DNA from: Pectinophora gossypiella
Taxonomy: Eukaryota; Arthropoda; Insecta; Lepidoptera; Gelechiidae
Assembly: GCF_024362695.1 (NCBI RefSeq)
Contig: NC_065408.1
Span: forward strand, 15,500,001 to 15,564,000
DNA length: 64,000 nt
Direction: 5' to 3'
Part shown: one piece after another, positions 9,949-21,182 of the stretch
How the letters are laid out: every line of letters starts with the position of its first letter
How positions within the stretch are numbered: position 1 is the first letter of the stretch
Notes under the pieces: generated by a model
The model's input: only the letters and a program-made list of their open reading frames with translations
What the model was told of the DNA's origin: nothing
The model's database searches: none
Made by a program: the position numbers and the translations under genes

Positions 9949-10290
9949 TACTTTTTACCAAACGTCAAAACACGAAATTACTATGGAATTTGTATGAAAA
10001 AGCAACCTGAGACGTTATAGAAAAACGTGATAAAATGTCGGACTTATTCTTACTTTTTTCTTTTAAATAGATAAAAGAAAAAGTTTTTTATCACCTTTAG
10101 TTTTGTTGACTTTTTTGTTTTGATATCTTTGACCTAAGAAACTACGCATGCGCAATGGGTTATTTGACAATGAAGTCAAATGAGACACTTTTTACGAAAC
10201 GTCAAAACGAATATTTTCCATGGAATATGTATAGAAATAAAAGCCTTTGGCGTCATCCGTAAAAGCACTCAAAAGTCGTACTTTTTGTTA
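9949..10290 (+). repeat. MITE-K, two diverged copies
   Basis: ACTTTTTACCAAACGTCAAA at 9949 and CACTTTTTACGAAACGTCAA at 10188 each start a block with an ATGGAATTTGTATGAAA-like motif and an ACGTCAT/ACGTTAT box. They match 47783-48020 and 55285-55525. Confidence 0.65.
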
Positions 10291-10299
10291 CTTACTAAA

Positions 10300-11130
10300 A
10301 TAATTATTTAATGAATAATAAGGTAACAATATTTAAAAAAACAAAAGGACTAGGCATCCACCATTGGCTTCGTCGTTTCGTTTTTTTGTTAATTCATAAT
10401 TAAATTTCAAAAATAAGTCAAAAAGAAAAATGAGATTGAATTTTGATCATGTTAGATTGGCTTCTATTATTTATTCTATTATGATTCGCTTCTATTCTAG
10501 ATTATAATTCATCTAGTCAAATACCGTCTTACTATTTTATACTAGCGCTGGAGAAACGCCATAGACTAGACACTTAAGTACTTAGGCAAATTAATATGAG
10601 GTTCTTTTGAATTTGAATTCCCGTCGTGATGATCGGAAGGGACATGATAACTATACTTGGCATAGGTGCAAAAATAAGATCGTAGATAATGTAAATTCAC
10701 CTTTAACCTTACCCATTCATGAAACAAATTAAATCATTCGTATTCTATTGCCTATCAAGTTTCGAGACTTCCATTAGCATAGAAGTAAAAGTTAAGAGAA
10801 CAGAGGAAACTTATAGGTAATAGATACTGCCGTAGAATAGCTCTCATTTTAACACTAGAGAACTTTTTTTCAACCCAGACACTCCATACAAAAATCTCGT
10901 TCCTACCGTGTGGCGCCTTATCCTGTGTGGATGAGCGAGACAGACTGTCTGTCTTACTCCTTTACTATACGGGTTTCTTCCTAAATAAATAAATACGTGG
11001 CCTCAAATATTATTATTTTTTAAATCTGCCGGCATCCTCTCCAAAGAGGTGAAATTTTATATGGAACTTTACGCATTTTTCAAGGTAGGAAGCAAAGAAA
11101 AATTGGTAATTTAGGAAACAGAAACCGTGT
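10300..11130. other. AT-rich stretch without a gene
   Basis: I see no exon-like open frame or tRNA. A-runs and T-runs and a few fragments resembling decayed retroelements (near 10870-10990) are all that stand out. Confidence 0.5.
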
Positions 11131-11137
11131 TATTCCG

Positions 11138-11310
11138 ATTTTAACGCGAGCGAAGCCGCGGGCAAAGACTGATAAGTATTTAAATAACCCCAATTGTATT
11201 GTAATTTTATTGTATTGCCGATTGTACTTCTCTTGTCACATTTATAATTGTTTTTAGTGTTGTGTTTATATGTGCAATAAAGCGTTTTTGTATTGTATTG
11301 TATTGTAATA
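11138..11310. repeat. Decayed retroelement tail
   Basis: Contains GCGAGCGAAGCCGCGGGCAA, the inverse of the 5' tag seen at 34098 and 61795. It is followed by an ATTGTATTGTATTGTATTGT simple repeat at 11286-11309 that resembles a LINE 3' tail. Confidence 0.5.
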
Positions 11311-11706
11311 ATTCTCTCTAAAGTACCTAGGTAGGTACCAAAATGCACTCTTATCCAACTATTATACTTCAGAGTACTAATTAGGTACTACGAACGAGTA
11401 CTAAAACGTCCGTATGATGGCCCTAGACACCTCTAAAAGTTTTCTGTCTGTGTTTACAGTTAATATCGCTTAAAATGTCTCGGGAGTTTGAACGTGCGGC
11501 AAAGTTGTATAATATTTGTCTGTCCAACTGTTTGCTAACAATGAGTTTAGTACTCTACAAGTTACACAGAAGTAATTGTCGGCATTCGGCATGCAACTAG
11601 CTGGTACTCAGGGATATGATTTAACTAACATAGCTGATTTATTCTATCTTAATACTGAAAATATATATATTTATTTACTTACTTTAGCGTTATCACATTT
11701 TTAACA

Positions 11707-11897
11707 GAGTCCGCTTACCTAACCTGAAGAAATGACACGTCCGAATTTTTACAGAAGCGACTGCCTGTCTGACCTTCCCACCCGCGAAGGGAAAACCAGC
11801 CCAATTACAGGCTAGGCCACATACTTCCGAAAATACATTTCTCAGATAGGTATGTGTGTTTCCTCACGTTGTTTTCCTTCACCGCTGAGCACGTGCT
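11707..11897 (-). mobile_element. SINE-B fragment
   Basis: Reverse copy of the 3' two-thirds of SINE-B: GTCCGCTTACCTAACCTGAA, CAGAAGCGACTGCCTGTCTG, then TTCACCGCTGAGCACGTG. The tRNA-like head is missing. Confidence 0.75.
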
Positions 11898-11913
11898 AAA
11901 CATTATACAGAGT

Positions 11914-11970
11914 GTTAGTGACATCGTAACGAATACTGAGGGGGATGATTCAGACCATGATTCTGAATGA
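11914..11970 (+). repeat. MITE-F end
   Basis: GTGTTAGTGACATCGTAACG and the adjoining GGGGGATGATTCAGACCATG match MITE-F. The element breaks off after about 60 bp. Confidence 0.7.
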
Positions 11971-11999
11971 ATGTCAAGAGGATTTTTGTTTAAAATTCA

Positions 12000-12950
12000 A
12001 GGCGCGAAAGTAACGCTACTAAATTCTTTAAAAAGAAACATTTAAAAAAGAAATAACAAATTTCTTACCTGCCTGTCCGCTGCGTCAAAAAAAATACAAG
12101 AACCTAATTCCTACCGCCACAAATCCTTCCATCTCCCGAGACATATTATACTTCAAATAAAAGCTTGCAGTAATTATTTTGCTGCAGATAAATGACCGTC
12201 ATCCCTGTTGATTGGACTCGATCAATCCGCAAGAAATGTTTGTGAGGACCACAGAGCACGGAACCTGCGCTTGTTTGCTACTAGAGGCGGAAGTCGTAAT
12301 AATTACGGTAGACTTCGCGATTGGCGTATTTTGCTTGCTGTACAAGGAGTTCGGAAAGCGGGAAAAACGAAAACTTCACACAAAATCAAGGCAATAGTCA
12401 CTGAATTCTTGAGTCATATCTTGGAACAGGAAACCTCGTTATTTTTGACGTTTTGTCTAGGTATATGTGCTACTGGGCCGGACAGTAACCTCGACCTGTA
12501 CTCCACGCGTCAAAACCATTCCACGAAAAACCCGAATCCCTGAATCCTTTGACATTTGTTTCTAAGAGGAATATGCCACAGAAAAATAAGGGATGCACTA
12601 ATGACACCTCTATCAAAAATCACTTGTTATTAGACCATTTTATTCGACGCTCTGTGGTGAGGAGGCTGGGGCAAAAAATTAATGATGGGAAATCGGAGGG
12701 AGATAAGGCAAGTGATCAGTCTAGTCGCAGGGGAGGTTCGGGTAATATTGATACCGGACTGGAAACGCGGCTGACTTGGCCACTTTAATTGGGAGGGATA
12801 GAAATTTCATCCCGTCTTGAATTTAGGAAGTGTTTTTGGATGAAGTCGGAAATAGGAACTGCTTTAAAAATCGTTTCTTCCAGTTCTTTCAATGTTAATA
12901 ATTACGCATTTGTCGAGCGTTTTACCGAATTACATAGTTAGTTATAAAAA
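12000..12950. other. Unassigned stretch with short open frames
   Basis: Two overlapping + frames (12208-12543 and 12212-12397) and one at 12549-12788 are open for 60-110 codons. None has a recognisable domain, and no splice pattern supports them. I treat them as chance frames. Confidence 0.35.
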
Positions 12951-12959
12951 TATTGTGTA

Positions 12960-13172
12960 AGTAATCCTATCTTCATTACTGTCAGTACTATTGGCAGAGG
13001 TCAGGAGTCCTAGTACGGGTCTAAAATAGACTACTCTGGGCGCCATCCCACTCGCGTCAGACAGAGTACTGCGGGGCAGAAGGCAAGAGAGAAACCACTG
13101 CTCTATTTTTCACTAAAAAGTAGCATGAAGGATGCTACACCGGCAAGAGCGTGACTCTTGATGTGATGATGA
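12960..13172 (+). repeat. LINE 3' tail with GAT repeats
   Basis: A GC-rich block with GGCAGAAGGCAAGAGAGAAA, then CTATTTTTCACTAAAAAG and AGCATGAAGGATGCTACACC, ends in GATGATGATGAGG. This has the look of an RTE-type retrotransposon 3' end. Confidence 0.55.
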
Positions 13173-13599
13173 TGAGGTAAAACGTAATACGCTGTATAGT
13201 TTATGTACAAGTCACGAGTGATCCACGAGAGTATTTTTGATACAAAAAAAGGCATTCAGCCTCTTTGACATGATAGACTTTAGGTACTTACTATCTAATG
13301 ATAAGCTGACAAAAAGCTGGATGTTAGGTGTCTCGATCCCACCTTGTGCGCCTCACCTCGTGCCTGCGAGCGAGACAGGCAGTCCGCGCGTGTTACCAGT
13401 GCTCCAAACCTACTACCAAAGAAAAATAGCGAATATAAAATTTATTTTCAGTCTCTATAGAGGGCTTCAGAATCCATTTACATGCAATTGTCCTAAACGT
13501 ATGCGCTCCATCTAGTATGCAATGTAACGCTCGACTGCACCGAAAGAGGATGGATTAAACTCTATTCCTGAGAGGACATTTTTACACTTTCCTCTTTGC

Positions 13600-13763
13600 A
13601 AACACCGCTCACCGGACATCCGGTCTCCCCACTACCCACATCCGCCCCCGACTCCGCTTCCGGTTGTGACGTCACAATTAATCTTGCTACCATCTTCCGG
13701 GAGCCATGTTTTTCTGCTTTATGTGTGTGTGAACTAGACGTTTAAATTGTAGATAGCGGGGAA
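13600..13763 (+). promoter_or_regulatory. Promoter-like GC-rich stretch
   Basis: A local GC peak in AT-rich DNA carries TGACGTCA (CRE/ATF-like) at about 13668, an ETS-like CTTCCGG with an adjoining CCATCTT element near 13690, and a second CTTCCGG at about 13658. Such clusters mark TATA-less promoters. An ATG in good context follows at 13764. Inference only. Confidence 0.4.
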
Positions 13764-13812
13764 ATGGCGGCAAATTTTTTTGATAGTCTGAGTGAAAAGA
13801 TAATGGAAAGTG
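13764..13812 (+). CDS. Candidate first coding exon, unrecognised gene
   Basis: ATG at 13764 (context GGGGAAATGG) opens a 17-residue frame, MAANFFDSLSEKIMESG, where the last codon is split by a plausible donor (G at 13812, then GTAAAGT). Without splicing the frame runs into a stop near 13838. The exon ends after codon position 1, which fits the 2-nt start of the terminal exon at 17923 (or its broken duplicate at 17834). I do not recognise the protein. More exons may lie between, for example around 16233-16273, where TTCATAG precedes a short open stretch and a GTAAGT donor. This could also be chance. Confidence 0.35.
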
Positions 13813-13940
13813 GTAAAGTTTCCGCCGGGAACGGATAGCGGGTAAATATTTGTACTCTCATTTCTACTGGCTTCACTCAGAAGTTCTTTAAGATTTTTAT
13901 GAATATACTTAGTATGAATCCAAGGTTTTATAACCTCGCC

Positions 13941-14158
13941 CTATAGCGAAAACCTCGTAAGCGCCTTTTTGAAAAAACACTACATACTTATACATTTATA
14001 TTACATTCGGATGTGATATTCGTTAACAAAACCTCGCAATAGACAAGGATACTATCTAAATTGAAAAATGTAGATAAAAATATTTGTGCCTCTGATTGTT
14101 CTGAAAATCACATTAGAATGTGATATTTCAAAAAGGCTTCTACGTGGTTTTCGTGGTA
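13941..14158. mobile_element. MITE-I copy
   Basis: Inverted-repeat element: CTATAGCGAAAACCTCGTAA with CGCCTTTTTGAAA at one end, and TTTCAAAAAGGCTTCTACGT with GGTTTTCGTGG at the other. Better-preserved copy at 31021-31247. Confidence 0.7.
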
Positions 14159-14231
14159 AGAAATCATTGTTACTAACAACCTGGGTCCAAGTTACCCGTA
14201 ATATTTTTTTATTTTGTTTATTTATTTCACT

Positions 14232-14345
14232 ATAACCAAAGAATAAGGAATAATACTACGTATAGAACGGCAACTCTCCGCTCCCCGCCAGCTTCTGAGC
14301 TAGGTTTACCTCATCCCCCTCGAACATAGTTTAGACTTGAATCGT
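14232..14345 (+). repeat. Repeat shared with 52172-52250
   Basis: AATAAGGAATAATACTACGT, then ACTCTCCGCTCC and GATCTAGGTTTACCTCAT-like sequence, recur at 52172-52250. Type unknown. Confidence 0.55.
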
Positions 14346-15049
14346 GAAGGCTGCGCGCGGACCGTTGTTTTTATTTTTTATCAGTTTAGATTTTAAAATT
14401 GGACGCCGACATTCTTTCGTCTGATTCAAATATTTGATCTCACAGTAATTGCCCGCGCCGGCTCGCCTGCGCGGCGCCTATAAAAAAATATTTTCATGGT
14501 GATTGTTCATCAAAACATGCTAATAATTAAACCTAGGCTAAATGCTTAAATATAAAAGTAATGTGAATGCAATTGGTTAGTTTAGTGATTTTTTTAGTCA
14601 AGTGTAAAGCCAATTTATTTCAACATTTCTTGTTTGTAATATGTGTGGTAAATAAATAAATAAATATTAACTGATTATTATAAAAGCATCTTTCGTAAGT
14701 AGTACTTCTTACCTAAGTAAGTAATGACGGTTAAATCATGTACTGTGATTGACAGCCGTCAGACGTCATATACACACACAGTTGCGCGTGTTGATAATGT
14801 CAATGTGTAAGTAGTGTCTGTGTAAAACAAACCCCTGATCGATGTGTAACGAGCCACCATAATGACTCACATTGCAGCCAACCGCCAACAAAACTCATAA
14901 AAGCCGCTACGTGTAACTCTCTACTTTAAAATTACAAACAGTCGGCTAAGTTTTAGAAAACTCATCCTGCGCTTCATAGTCCGCGATGTCGCGTTCCTAG
15001 ATATGGTAGAGCATTTGTCTGAACATTTTGTTAGTTATCTCGGTCATCG

Positions 15050-15366
15050 GCCTCTGTGGTCCAGTGATTGAGCGTTGGGCTCACGATCCGGAGGTCTCGG
15101 GTTCTAATCCCAGTGGGGACATATCACTTTGTGATCCCTAGTCTGCTTAGGACATTACAGGCTGATCACCTGATTGTCCAAAAAGTAAGATGATCCGTGC
15201 TTCGGAAGGCACGTTAAGCCGTTGGTACCGGTTACTACTTACTGATGTAAGTAAGTAGTCGTTTCATGAGCCACGTCAGGGGCCTTTGGCGGCTCAATAA
15301 TAACCCTGACACCAGAGTTGATGAGGTTGGTAATTCACCTCACAACCCACACGATAGAAAAAGAAG
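15050..15366 (+). mobile_element. SINE-A, near full length
   Basis: The 5' head is tRNA-like: GTGGTCCAGTGATTGAGCG (A box region) and GGTCTCGGGTTCTAATCCC (B box). The body holds ACATTACAGGCTGATCACCT, AGGCACGTTAAGCCGTTGGT and GGGGCCTTTGGCGGCTCA. The 3' end is CACAACCCACACGATAGAAA. It is not a functional tRNA: the head is followed directly by SINE body. Confidence 0.85.
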
Positions 15367-15609
15367 ATCCATTTACCTAGTTCCATGTAGTAGCACCATT
15401 CTGTAGTACTTCACACACGTAGAGAAGCAAAGTTTGGCGAGTTAGAATAAAACGGAACTCGGAATAATGCGTACACAACACAGGAACAGGCCACCTCATA
15501 TCCAGAATGCTTTTACGGATGATATGCATAACTACCAGTTATATCTAGCCATAGAGGCGGCCAATCAGCTCGCGACACCAAACACTTCAGAACCCCCATA
15601 CCGACCCCG

Positions 15610-15822
15610 CTTCATTCAGCGCTTATCGCTATCGACCCACTAAGGTCGATTAATCCTTTCAAATATTCTTCCTCTCAGACGACGCCCTGAGCCGAGGTTC
15701 TCGCCCAACAGGGCACCCTCACGCCTGTTGTCTTAAACGTTGTACCGCCTTCAGCGCTCCGCATTTATCCGGCCAAGTAGTTAATGTCATCTGCGGCAAA
15801 TCTACAATAACTCACGTCAAAA
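15610..15822 (+). mobile_element. SINE-E copy
   Basis: Runs from CAGCGCTTATCGCTATCGAC through GACGACGCCCTGAGCCGAGG to GGCCAAGTAGTTAATGTCAT, then a TCACGTCAAAAAA tail. Matches 1451-1673 inverted. Confidence 0.8.
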
Positions 15823-16677
15823 AAGTTATATCTGCCTAATATACATAACATAAACACTGCCTATAGGCAGTGGCCTTCAAATTAGTCGCGTTGCTCAATG
15901 CTGCAGTGCGGGAAGGCGTCCTTACTTTGAAACTAATTACGTTAGTGCAGAAAGTAATTTAAACACGTCCTAAAGAAGTACCTTCCAGTGCTAGGCTTAA
16001 TCATCCGGAGGGGTTACAGAGTATACTTCACCACGCATCAGCTGTTCTAGTGCAAGCTGGTTAGTGTTGGCAACACCAACAACTATGAAGGTCTGTTCTA
16101 CCCTCATCTGTAAACATTACGAGCCCGAATTCATGTAAATACTTTGTTAATCCAATGGCTGTATGTGTTACATCCCCTTTGCCTGTCCTACGGAAAAAAA
16201 GACAAAAAAATCCCAACACCTTCAATTTCATAGGTTATTTTCCCTCAAATTCCTTTCAACAACCATCAATAACGGTAAGTACTCAGCATCCTTATTTGCA
16301 AAGTTTTCCAGAGGCGGCTTTAAGAAAACAAGTTGATGTAACGTGTAGTTGTAAGCCGAGCCAAGTTCCTCTATATAAATGGTAATGAGCCGGCTTCGGA
16401 GCGTTTTTACGATATTTTCAATTTCTACCTCACTGCCGTAACGCCGCCATAGTACAGGGGAAACAGCTAGTTAGCTTCGTGCAAACGCATACGTACATAG
16501 CGGTGGAAAGTATAGCTGCATAGTAATGGTTGATGTTGCATGAATTAATTGTGGAAACTGTTTTGTTGTCAAGATACCTACTACTTACTTATTTAAATCT
16601 GTTATAAAACACAACTGTTTGTTTCCCAAACTAAAATAACAAATAAAATAAAATAAATAAAGCTGCTGCTGTAAATC

Positions 16678-16803
16678 TTTCTATCGTATGGGTTGAGGTG
16701 AATTACCAACCTCATCAACCCTGGTATCAGGGTTACTATTGAGCCGCCAAAGGCCCCTGACATGGCTCATGTAACGACTTCTTACTTACATCAGTAAGTG
16801 GTA
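16678..16803 (-). mobile_element. SINE-A fragment
   Basis: 3' part of SINE-A in reverse: ATCGTATGGGTTGAGGTGAA, GAGCCGCCAAAGGCCCCTGA and ACTTACATCAGTAAG. The tRNA head is absent. A further 48-bp tail fragment of the same family lies at 17000-17047. Confidence 0.75.
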
Positions 16804-17833
16804 GTAGTACTAGTATTGGTTATTACTCTTCAGGTCAAAGCTACAAGCTGCAAGCCACGCAAGTTGTAAGGGTGACGCCTGATAATTTCATTATGGGAGA
16901 CAGATTCGACCTCTACTATTTTCTCTCTATATGTTCACTCTAATTTCAAAGGTACGCGTGACATAACATTAGTCCACATACATCATTATTACCGGCTTCT
17001 TCTTCTATCGTGTGGGTTTTGAGGTGAATTACCAACCTCATCATCATTATTACCAGCAAGTAAAATTCATTCAACTACAAAAATTGTACGAACTTTTTGT
17101 GCTACAGCCCAAGGGAGAATCGATATGTGTCATATTCAGACCTTCAGAAGTCAATAGAACTTATATAAGTTGGTAACATTAAAATTTCTAACCGGAAAAC
17201 AAAAAGGTAAAAGATTCTACGATATTTTTGCGATGACAATAATGATAGGTATTGTTGACTTCCAATGCTCTGAAACTCACTCGTGAGAGTAGAATCCGCT
17301 AAGCATGTTTTTGAAAGTAACTAACATACTGTTATCTTTTTACTATGGAAACGCCCAAGGTGCACTCACGAAATTGTTCTGAAATATTAACGGAATCTGC
17401 GAGTATGAAAATATCTATATGATCGCTTTAATACCACCTGGAGATCGATTTTAAAAATAGAAGTTGGATTTAAAATGTTTATGTTGGTAACAGTGATTTT
17501 CATAATAACGCTACACGCGGTTAAACAATTGCGTAGTTTCCTAGGTCAAAGATAAATTATAAAATTCTGCGATAAAATAAGACGCTAAATGCGTAGCGAA
17601 GCCATAAAAAAAAAGGTAATGAAGCTCTTTTTAAATAAGTTTTGCGGCTTTTTCCTGCTAGGAACGGAACATCACTAGGTATAACCTTTACTCCTATTAG
17701 TCAGAACTTCTTACTAAACTACCAAACAAAAACTACCTACTAGCTAAATAATAATAACATTTTTATTTGGACTATATAAGCCTTAAATATATGACAATAG
17801 TATTTGTTAACATTTATAAGTATGTAGTTTCAG

Positions 17834-17922
17834 GCTGCAACAATTATTATGAGTCTGCTGATATCCCTAAAAGTTTTAAAACTGAGCAAAGGATACCAGC
17901 TACCATCCAAAATTAGTTTCAG
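17834..17922 (+). repeat. Broken duplicate of the candidate terminal exon
   Basis: An 89-bp direct repeat of 17923-18011, acceptor (TTTCAG) included. It differs mainly by one inserted A (GAGCAAAGG versus GAACAAGG), which shifts the frame and leads to a TAG at the junction. The exon-like frame therefore ends early here. Confidence 0.75.
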
Positions 17923-18050
17923 GCTGCAACAATTATTATGAGTCTGCTGATATCCCTAAAAGTTTTAAAACTGAACAAGGATACCAGCTACCATCCAAAA
18001 TTTGTATAAAAGAAACCAAAAGTGAGGATGCTGACAATGAATATAAATAA
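17923..18050 (+). CDS. Candidate terminal exon, unrecognised gene
   Basis: A TTTCAG acceptor at 17917-17922 is followed by 2 nt completing a split codon, then 41 codons starting CNNYYESADIPKSFKTEQ and ending SEDADNEYK, and a TAA at 18048-18050. Overlapping AATAAA-type signals begin within 10 bp of the stop, as expected for a short 3' UTR. The peptide is polar, Lys/Glu-rich and without a known domain. Phase agrees with the candidate first exon at 13764-13812. It could be the end of a small lineage-specific protein or a chance frame. The exact 89-bp upstream duplication makes it notable either way. Confidence 0.35.
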
Positions 18051-18356
18051 ATTAAATAAATAAATAAAAAAAAACGAATAAATTAGTTTGACGTAAAATA
18101 TCTACAAGGATAAGCAAAGAATTTTCGTTCGCTACCCTTTTCCAGAACCATAACCAACTTGTAACAATACCTGACTGCTATTCACAAGCTATCACTCATG
18201 ATATATCCGGGTGTCTTTATTTCTGGCACTGGGACCAACATCGACTATGCAACCAAATAGACGCCTGAAGTATGAATCGGTATGATTTTGCTGAAGCTGC
18301 AACTTGCTGAAGTAAAGACTTAACTTAGGGACAAGCTTATTGGCTCACCCATCTCA

Positions 18357-18490
18357 GGGGGTTAAAAAAGAAATAGAAGCAATTCATCCAAAAATCAACA
18401 TTGCAATTTGACATAGAAGTAAGTGCGCAATGTCGAGGAATGTCAAATTACAATTTTGCTTTTTTAGATGGATTGCTTTTTAACCCCCGT
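18357..18490. mobile_element. MITE-G copy
   Basis: Bounded by AGGGGGTTAAAAAAG and TTTTTAACCCCCG. The arms contain GAAGCAATTCATCC and GATGGATTGCTT, and the centre has GTGCGCAATG. Palindromic throughout. Confidence 0.75.
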
Positions 18491-18988
18491 TTTGACAACT
18501 TTTAAAATGGCTGTAAAGTCTCTCTCATTTCAGACTTTCATCGAGTTTATTGGCTAAAATCTAGAAACAAGCCTTGCCGTGTAAGTCCTCCCATTTCTTA
18601 GGGCTGGTGCCGAAATCAAGCATGTCGCGCTTTGTGCAGTCCTTAAAATGCAACAGGGGCCTCACTCAAAACCCTGAGAAATGTCACGGAAGCAGTCGTC
18701 GCTATTGATCGAACATTGACGGGTGGCATTTTAAATCTGACCTATTTATCAGAGGTTTTGGCAGAACCAGTTCTGCTGTTGAAAGAAGTCTAGAGGGTTG
18801 TATTATCATTGCCCTGAGTCCGTAGAAGACATTTGTGGCAGTGTGGCGTTGTGGACACGCGATGTTTCGTGTTTCACGCACAACGACTGCATTGGAAGTG
18901 ATAATGGATAGAAGCGCCTTCAAGAAATGCGATACACTTGTAAGGGAAATATGAATTTATTGCGCGAGTTGTGACTTAGTTTTGGAAC

Positions 18989-19114
18989 AGGGGGTTAAAA
19001 TTGGCCACATTGAAGCAATTCATCTAAAAAAGCAATATACCAAAGCAAACAAATGTCAAATTGCAATATTGCTTTATTAGATGAATTGCTTCGATCTGGC
19101 CTTTTTAATCCCCC
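18989..19114. mobile_element. MITE-G copy
   Basis: Bounded by GGGGGTTAAAATTGGCC and GGCCTTTTTAATCCCCC. The arms contain GAAGCAATTCATCTAAAAAA and TTAGATGAATTGCTTC. Slightly shorter loop than the copy at 2100. Confidence 0.8.
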
Positions 19115-19354
19115 GTTCATTCATTCATATAGTGATAAACTCTGCTCAGTGGAGTGAAGCCACAACTACAAGTTAGCTTGAAAATAACTTAGCAGTATCT
19201 CTTGACATGGACGCGTTGTACTCCATAATATACTTACTGATTCGCTTCTTCAAAACAAAAAAGGCCTCCCAAATTGTACAGTATTCTTGTGTTATGCCTG
19301 ATTGTTGAAATTTAATTCGGTGCAATAAAGTATATTTGATTTGATTCAAATACA

Positions 19355-19430
19355 AGCTCACGACCTATATTCCCAATCGGCGTAGATAGAGGTAAAGCTT
19401 CCGCGTGATAGACTAAATACCCGCGTTTTA
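19355..19430 (+). repeat. MITE-N fragment
   Basis: AAGCTCACGACCTATATTCC, then GACTAAATACCCGCG and CGAGCTTTA, match MITE-N. It is truncated after the last block. Confidence 0.55.
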
Positions 19431-19860
19431 CCGAGCTTTAAGGCTTCCGTGGTTCAGGTTTGAATCCTGATGGGGATATAATTATCACTAAAAATCACTT
19501 TGTGATGTTTGAAATAGTTTGATTAGGATTACATGTTTATCTTGCTGGTCACCCAATTGTCGGAATGGGGGTCTCCCAGTGCCAAAGTTAATGGTCAGGA
19601 GAAAACTCCACGCAAACGAATATTCATCTCAAATATCCCTTTATCTACCCTAGACGTTTACTCAAACAGTAATTAAGTAGCGAGTTCAAAAAAATCCTTA
19701 GAATTGAATTTATACTTAAGCCAAGTTACAATCTCGCTACGTTTCAACTAACGAACGTAAATCAACAGTTATCAGACGATCGCGTTATTAAAATGTGCTC
19801 AGCAAGAGGTGTCGTGTGCAGTAACTGGACATGACTTACGGCTTGGTTTGGCGTGGCGTG

Positions 19861-19900
19861 GGGTGGCGTTTCGCGGCGTAGGGTGGCGTTTCGTGGCGCA
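19861..19900 (+). repeat. Short GC-rich tandem repeat
   Basis: Two 20-bp units, GGGTGGCGTTTCGCGGCGTA and GGGTGGCGTTTCGTGGCGCA, are preceded by shorter TTTGGCGTGGCGTG versions. This is unusually GC-rich for its surroundings. Confidence 0.7.
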
Positions 19901-20309
19901 ACTCGGTATGCGGCTGCCAACGGACAGACGGAATAAATTTTTCGCAACTCAGTGCGTTTTGAAAGGATAGCTGCTTATCTGCGGTGTGAAAGTTTTAAAT
20001 TGTGAAGAATTAACGGTAGAAACGCTCCAACATTTCTTTACAAAATTACAACACGAGAAAACAAACAAAATTATAAACACTAGCCTGCAGCTCAGCAGTT
20101 CAACATAGTTCTTTCCTTTCAATCCGCGTGTTACGCTCAAATAAACTCATTTCCCGGTCGAACATATAGCATTAATTCCTTTGTTCCATAACTTCCATAA
20201 GTTTAGGTATGTTTAGGGCTGCCTTCCTGTATTTAGAATGTAAAATGAAGAAATAAAATAAAACGCAGTTTTTGAACTAAATAAACACTTACATGAGCTT
20301 GCAAAAGCA

Positions 20310-20410
20310 ATTGGAGTAGGTAGTTAAAGGTACATCCATCGAAAGTTGAACTAAGTAGGTACCCACGCCTCACCAAGGTTTCTGTTAGACCACAAAGGTG
20401 GTGAGACATA
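20310..20410 (+). repeat. MITE-N copy
   Basis: GGAGTAGGTAGTTAAAGGTA, ACTAAGTAGGTACCCACGCC and TTTCTGTTAGACCAC are followed by GGTGGTGAG. Family as at 548-690. Confidence 0.6.
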
Positions 20411-20820
20411 TCGCTAAATAAACGAAAAGACACTTTTAATGTTTTTTTCCTGATGTTTTACCTATATTAACTTTTCAATAAGATAAGTATGTAAGACAAG
20501 TACCTGATCCCTTCTACCTACAGCTCGAATCCCTAAATAAGTTAAAAATAAGACTCAACTCTTTGGGATTTGAATTGGCATAGTGACTCACTCAATGTTG
20601 TGATTCACAGTTTGGTGAAAATATTTCAATCCAATCCCGATTCCCAATCCAATTCCATCCTCAAGCCAATACTGGGATAATAAATTTAAGCCAAGTATAC
20701 CTAACTAAGGTATACGGACCATATTTAAATAGTAAGGGCCCTTTGAAAGGTATCTTTTCTATACCCCAAGGAACAAGGACAAGGACACGGGACCCATCTC
20801 TATGTCAAATACATACATAC

Positions 20821-20930
20821 ATAAACAGCCATACGTCCCACTGCTGGGCACAGCCCTCCCCTCAATCAACCGGAGGGGGTATGGAGCATACTCCACCACG
20901 CTGCTCCAATGCGGGTTGGTGGAGGTGTTT
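20821..20930 (-). repeat. LINE-tail D copy
   Basis: In sense orientation it ends in TATGTATGTATTTG-like simple sequence after GGCTGTTTATG. The body has CTCAATCAACCGGAGGGGGT on +. Confidence 0.75.
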
Positions 20931-20936
20931 TTACGG

Positions 20937-21134
20937 CTAATAGACGGGACCAACGGCTTAACGTGCCCTCCGAAGCACAAATCATCTTACTTTCGGACAA
21001 TCAGGTGTTCAGCCTGTAATGTCCTAACCAAACTAGGGATCACAAAGTGATTTTCGTGATATGTCCCCAACGGGATTTGAACCTGGGACCTCCGGATCGT
21101 GAGCCGAACGCTCGAACCACTGGACCACGGAGGC
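20937..21134 (-). mobile_element. SINE-A, 5' half
   Basis: Reverse copy from GACCAACGGCTTAACGTGCC to the tRNA-like head, complement GAACCACTGGACCACGGAGG. The 3' third of the SINE is missing, replaced by LINE-tail D. Confidence 0.8.
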
Positions 21135-21182
21135 CGTTGTGCGGTGGCGGAATGATATTTTTGCTTTGCATGTTCGGGGTAT

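Noticed and set aside
12208..12788. Candidate gene from open frames near 12.2-12.8 kb
   Set aside because: No domain, no splice support, and competing frames overlap.
15054..15125. Possible tRNA gene with A and B boxes
   Set aside because: It is the head of SINE-A and runs straight into SINE body. Equivalent heads occur in truncated copies.
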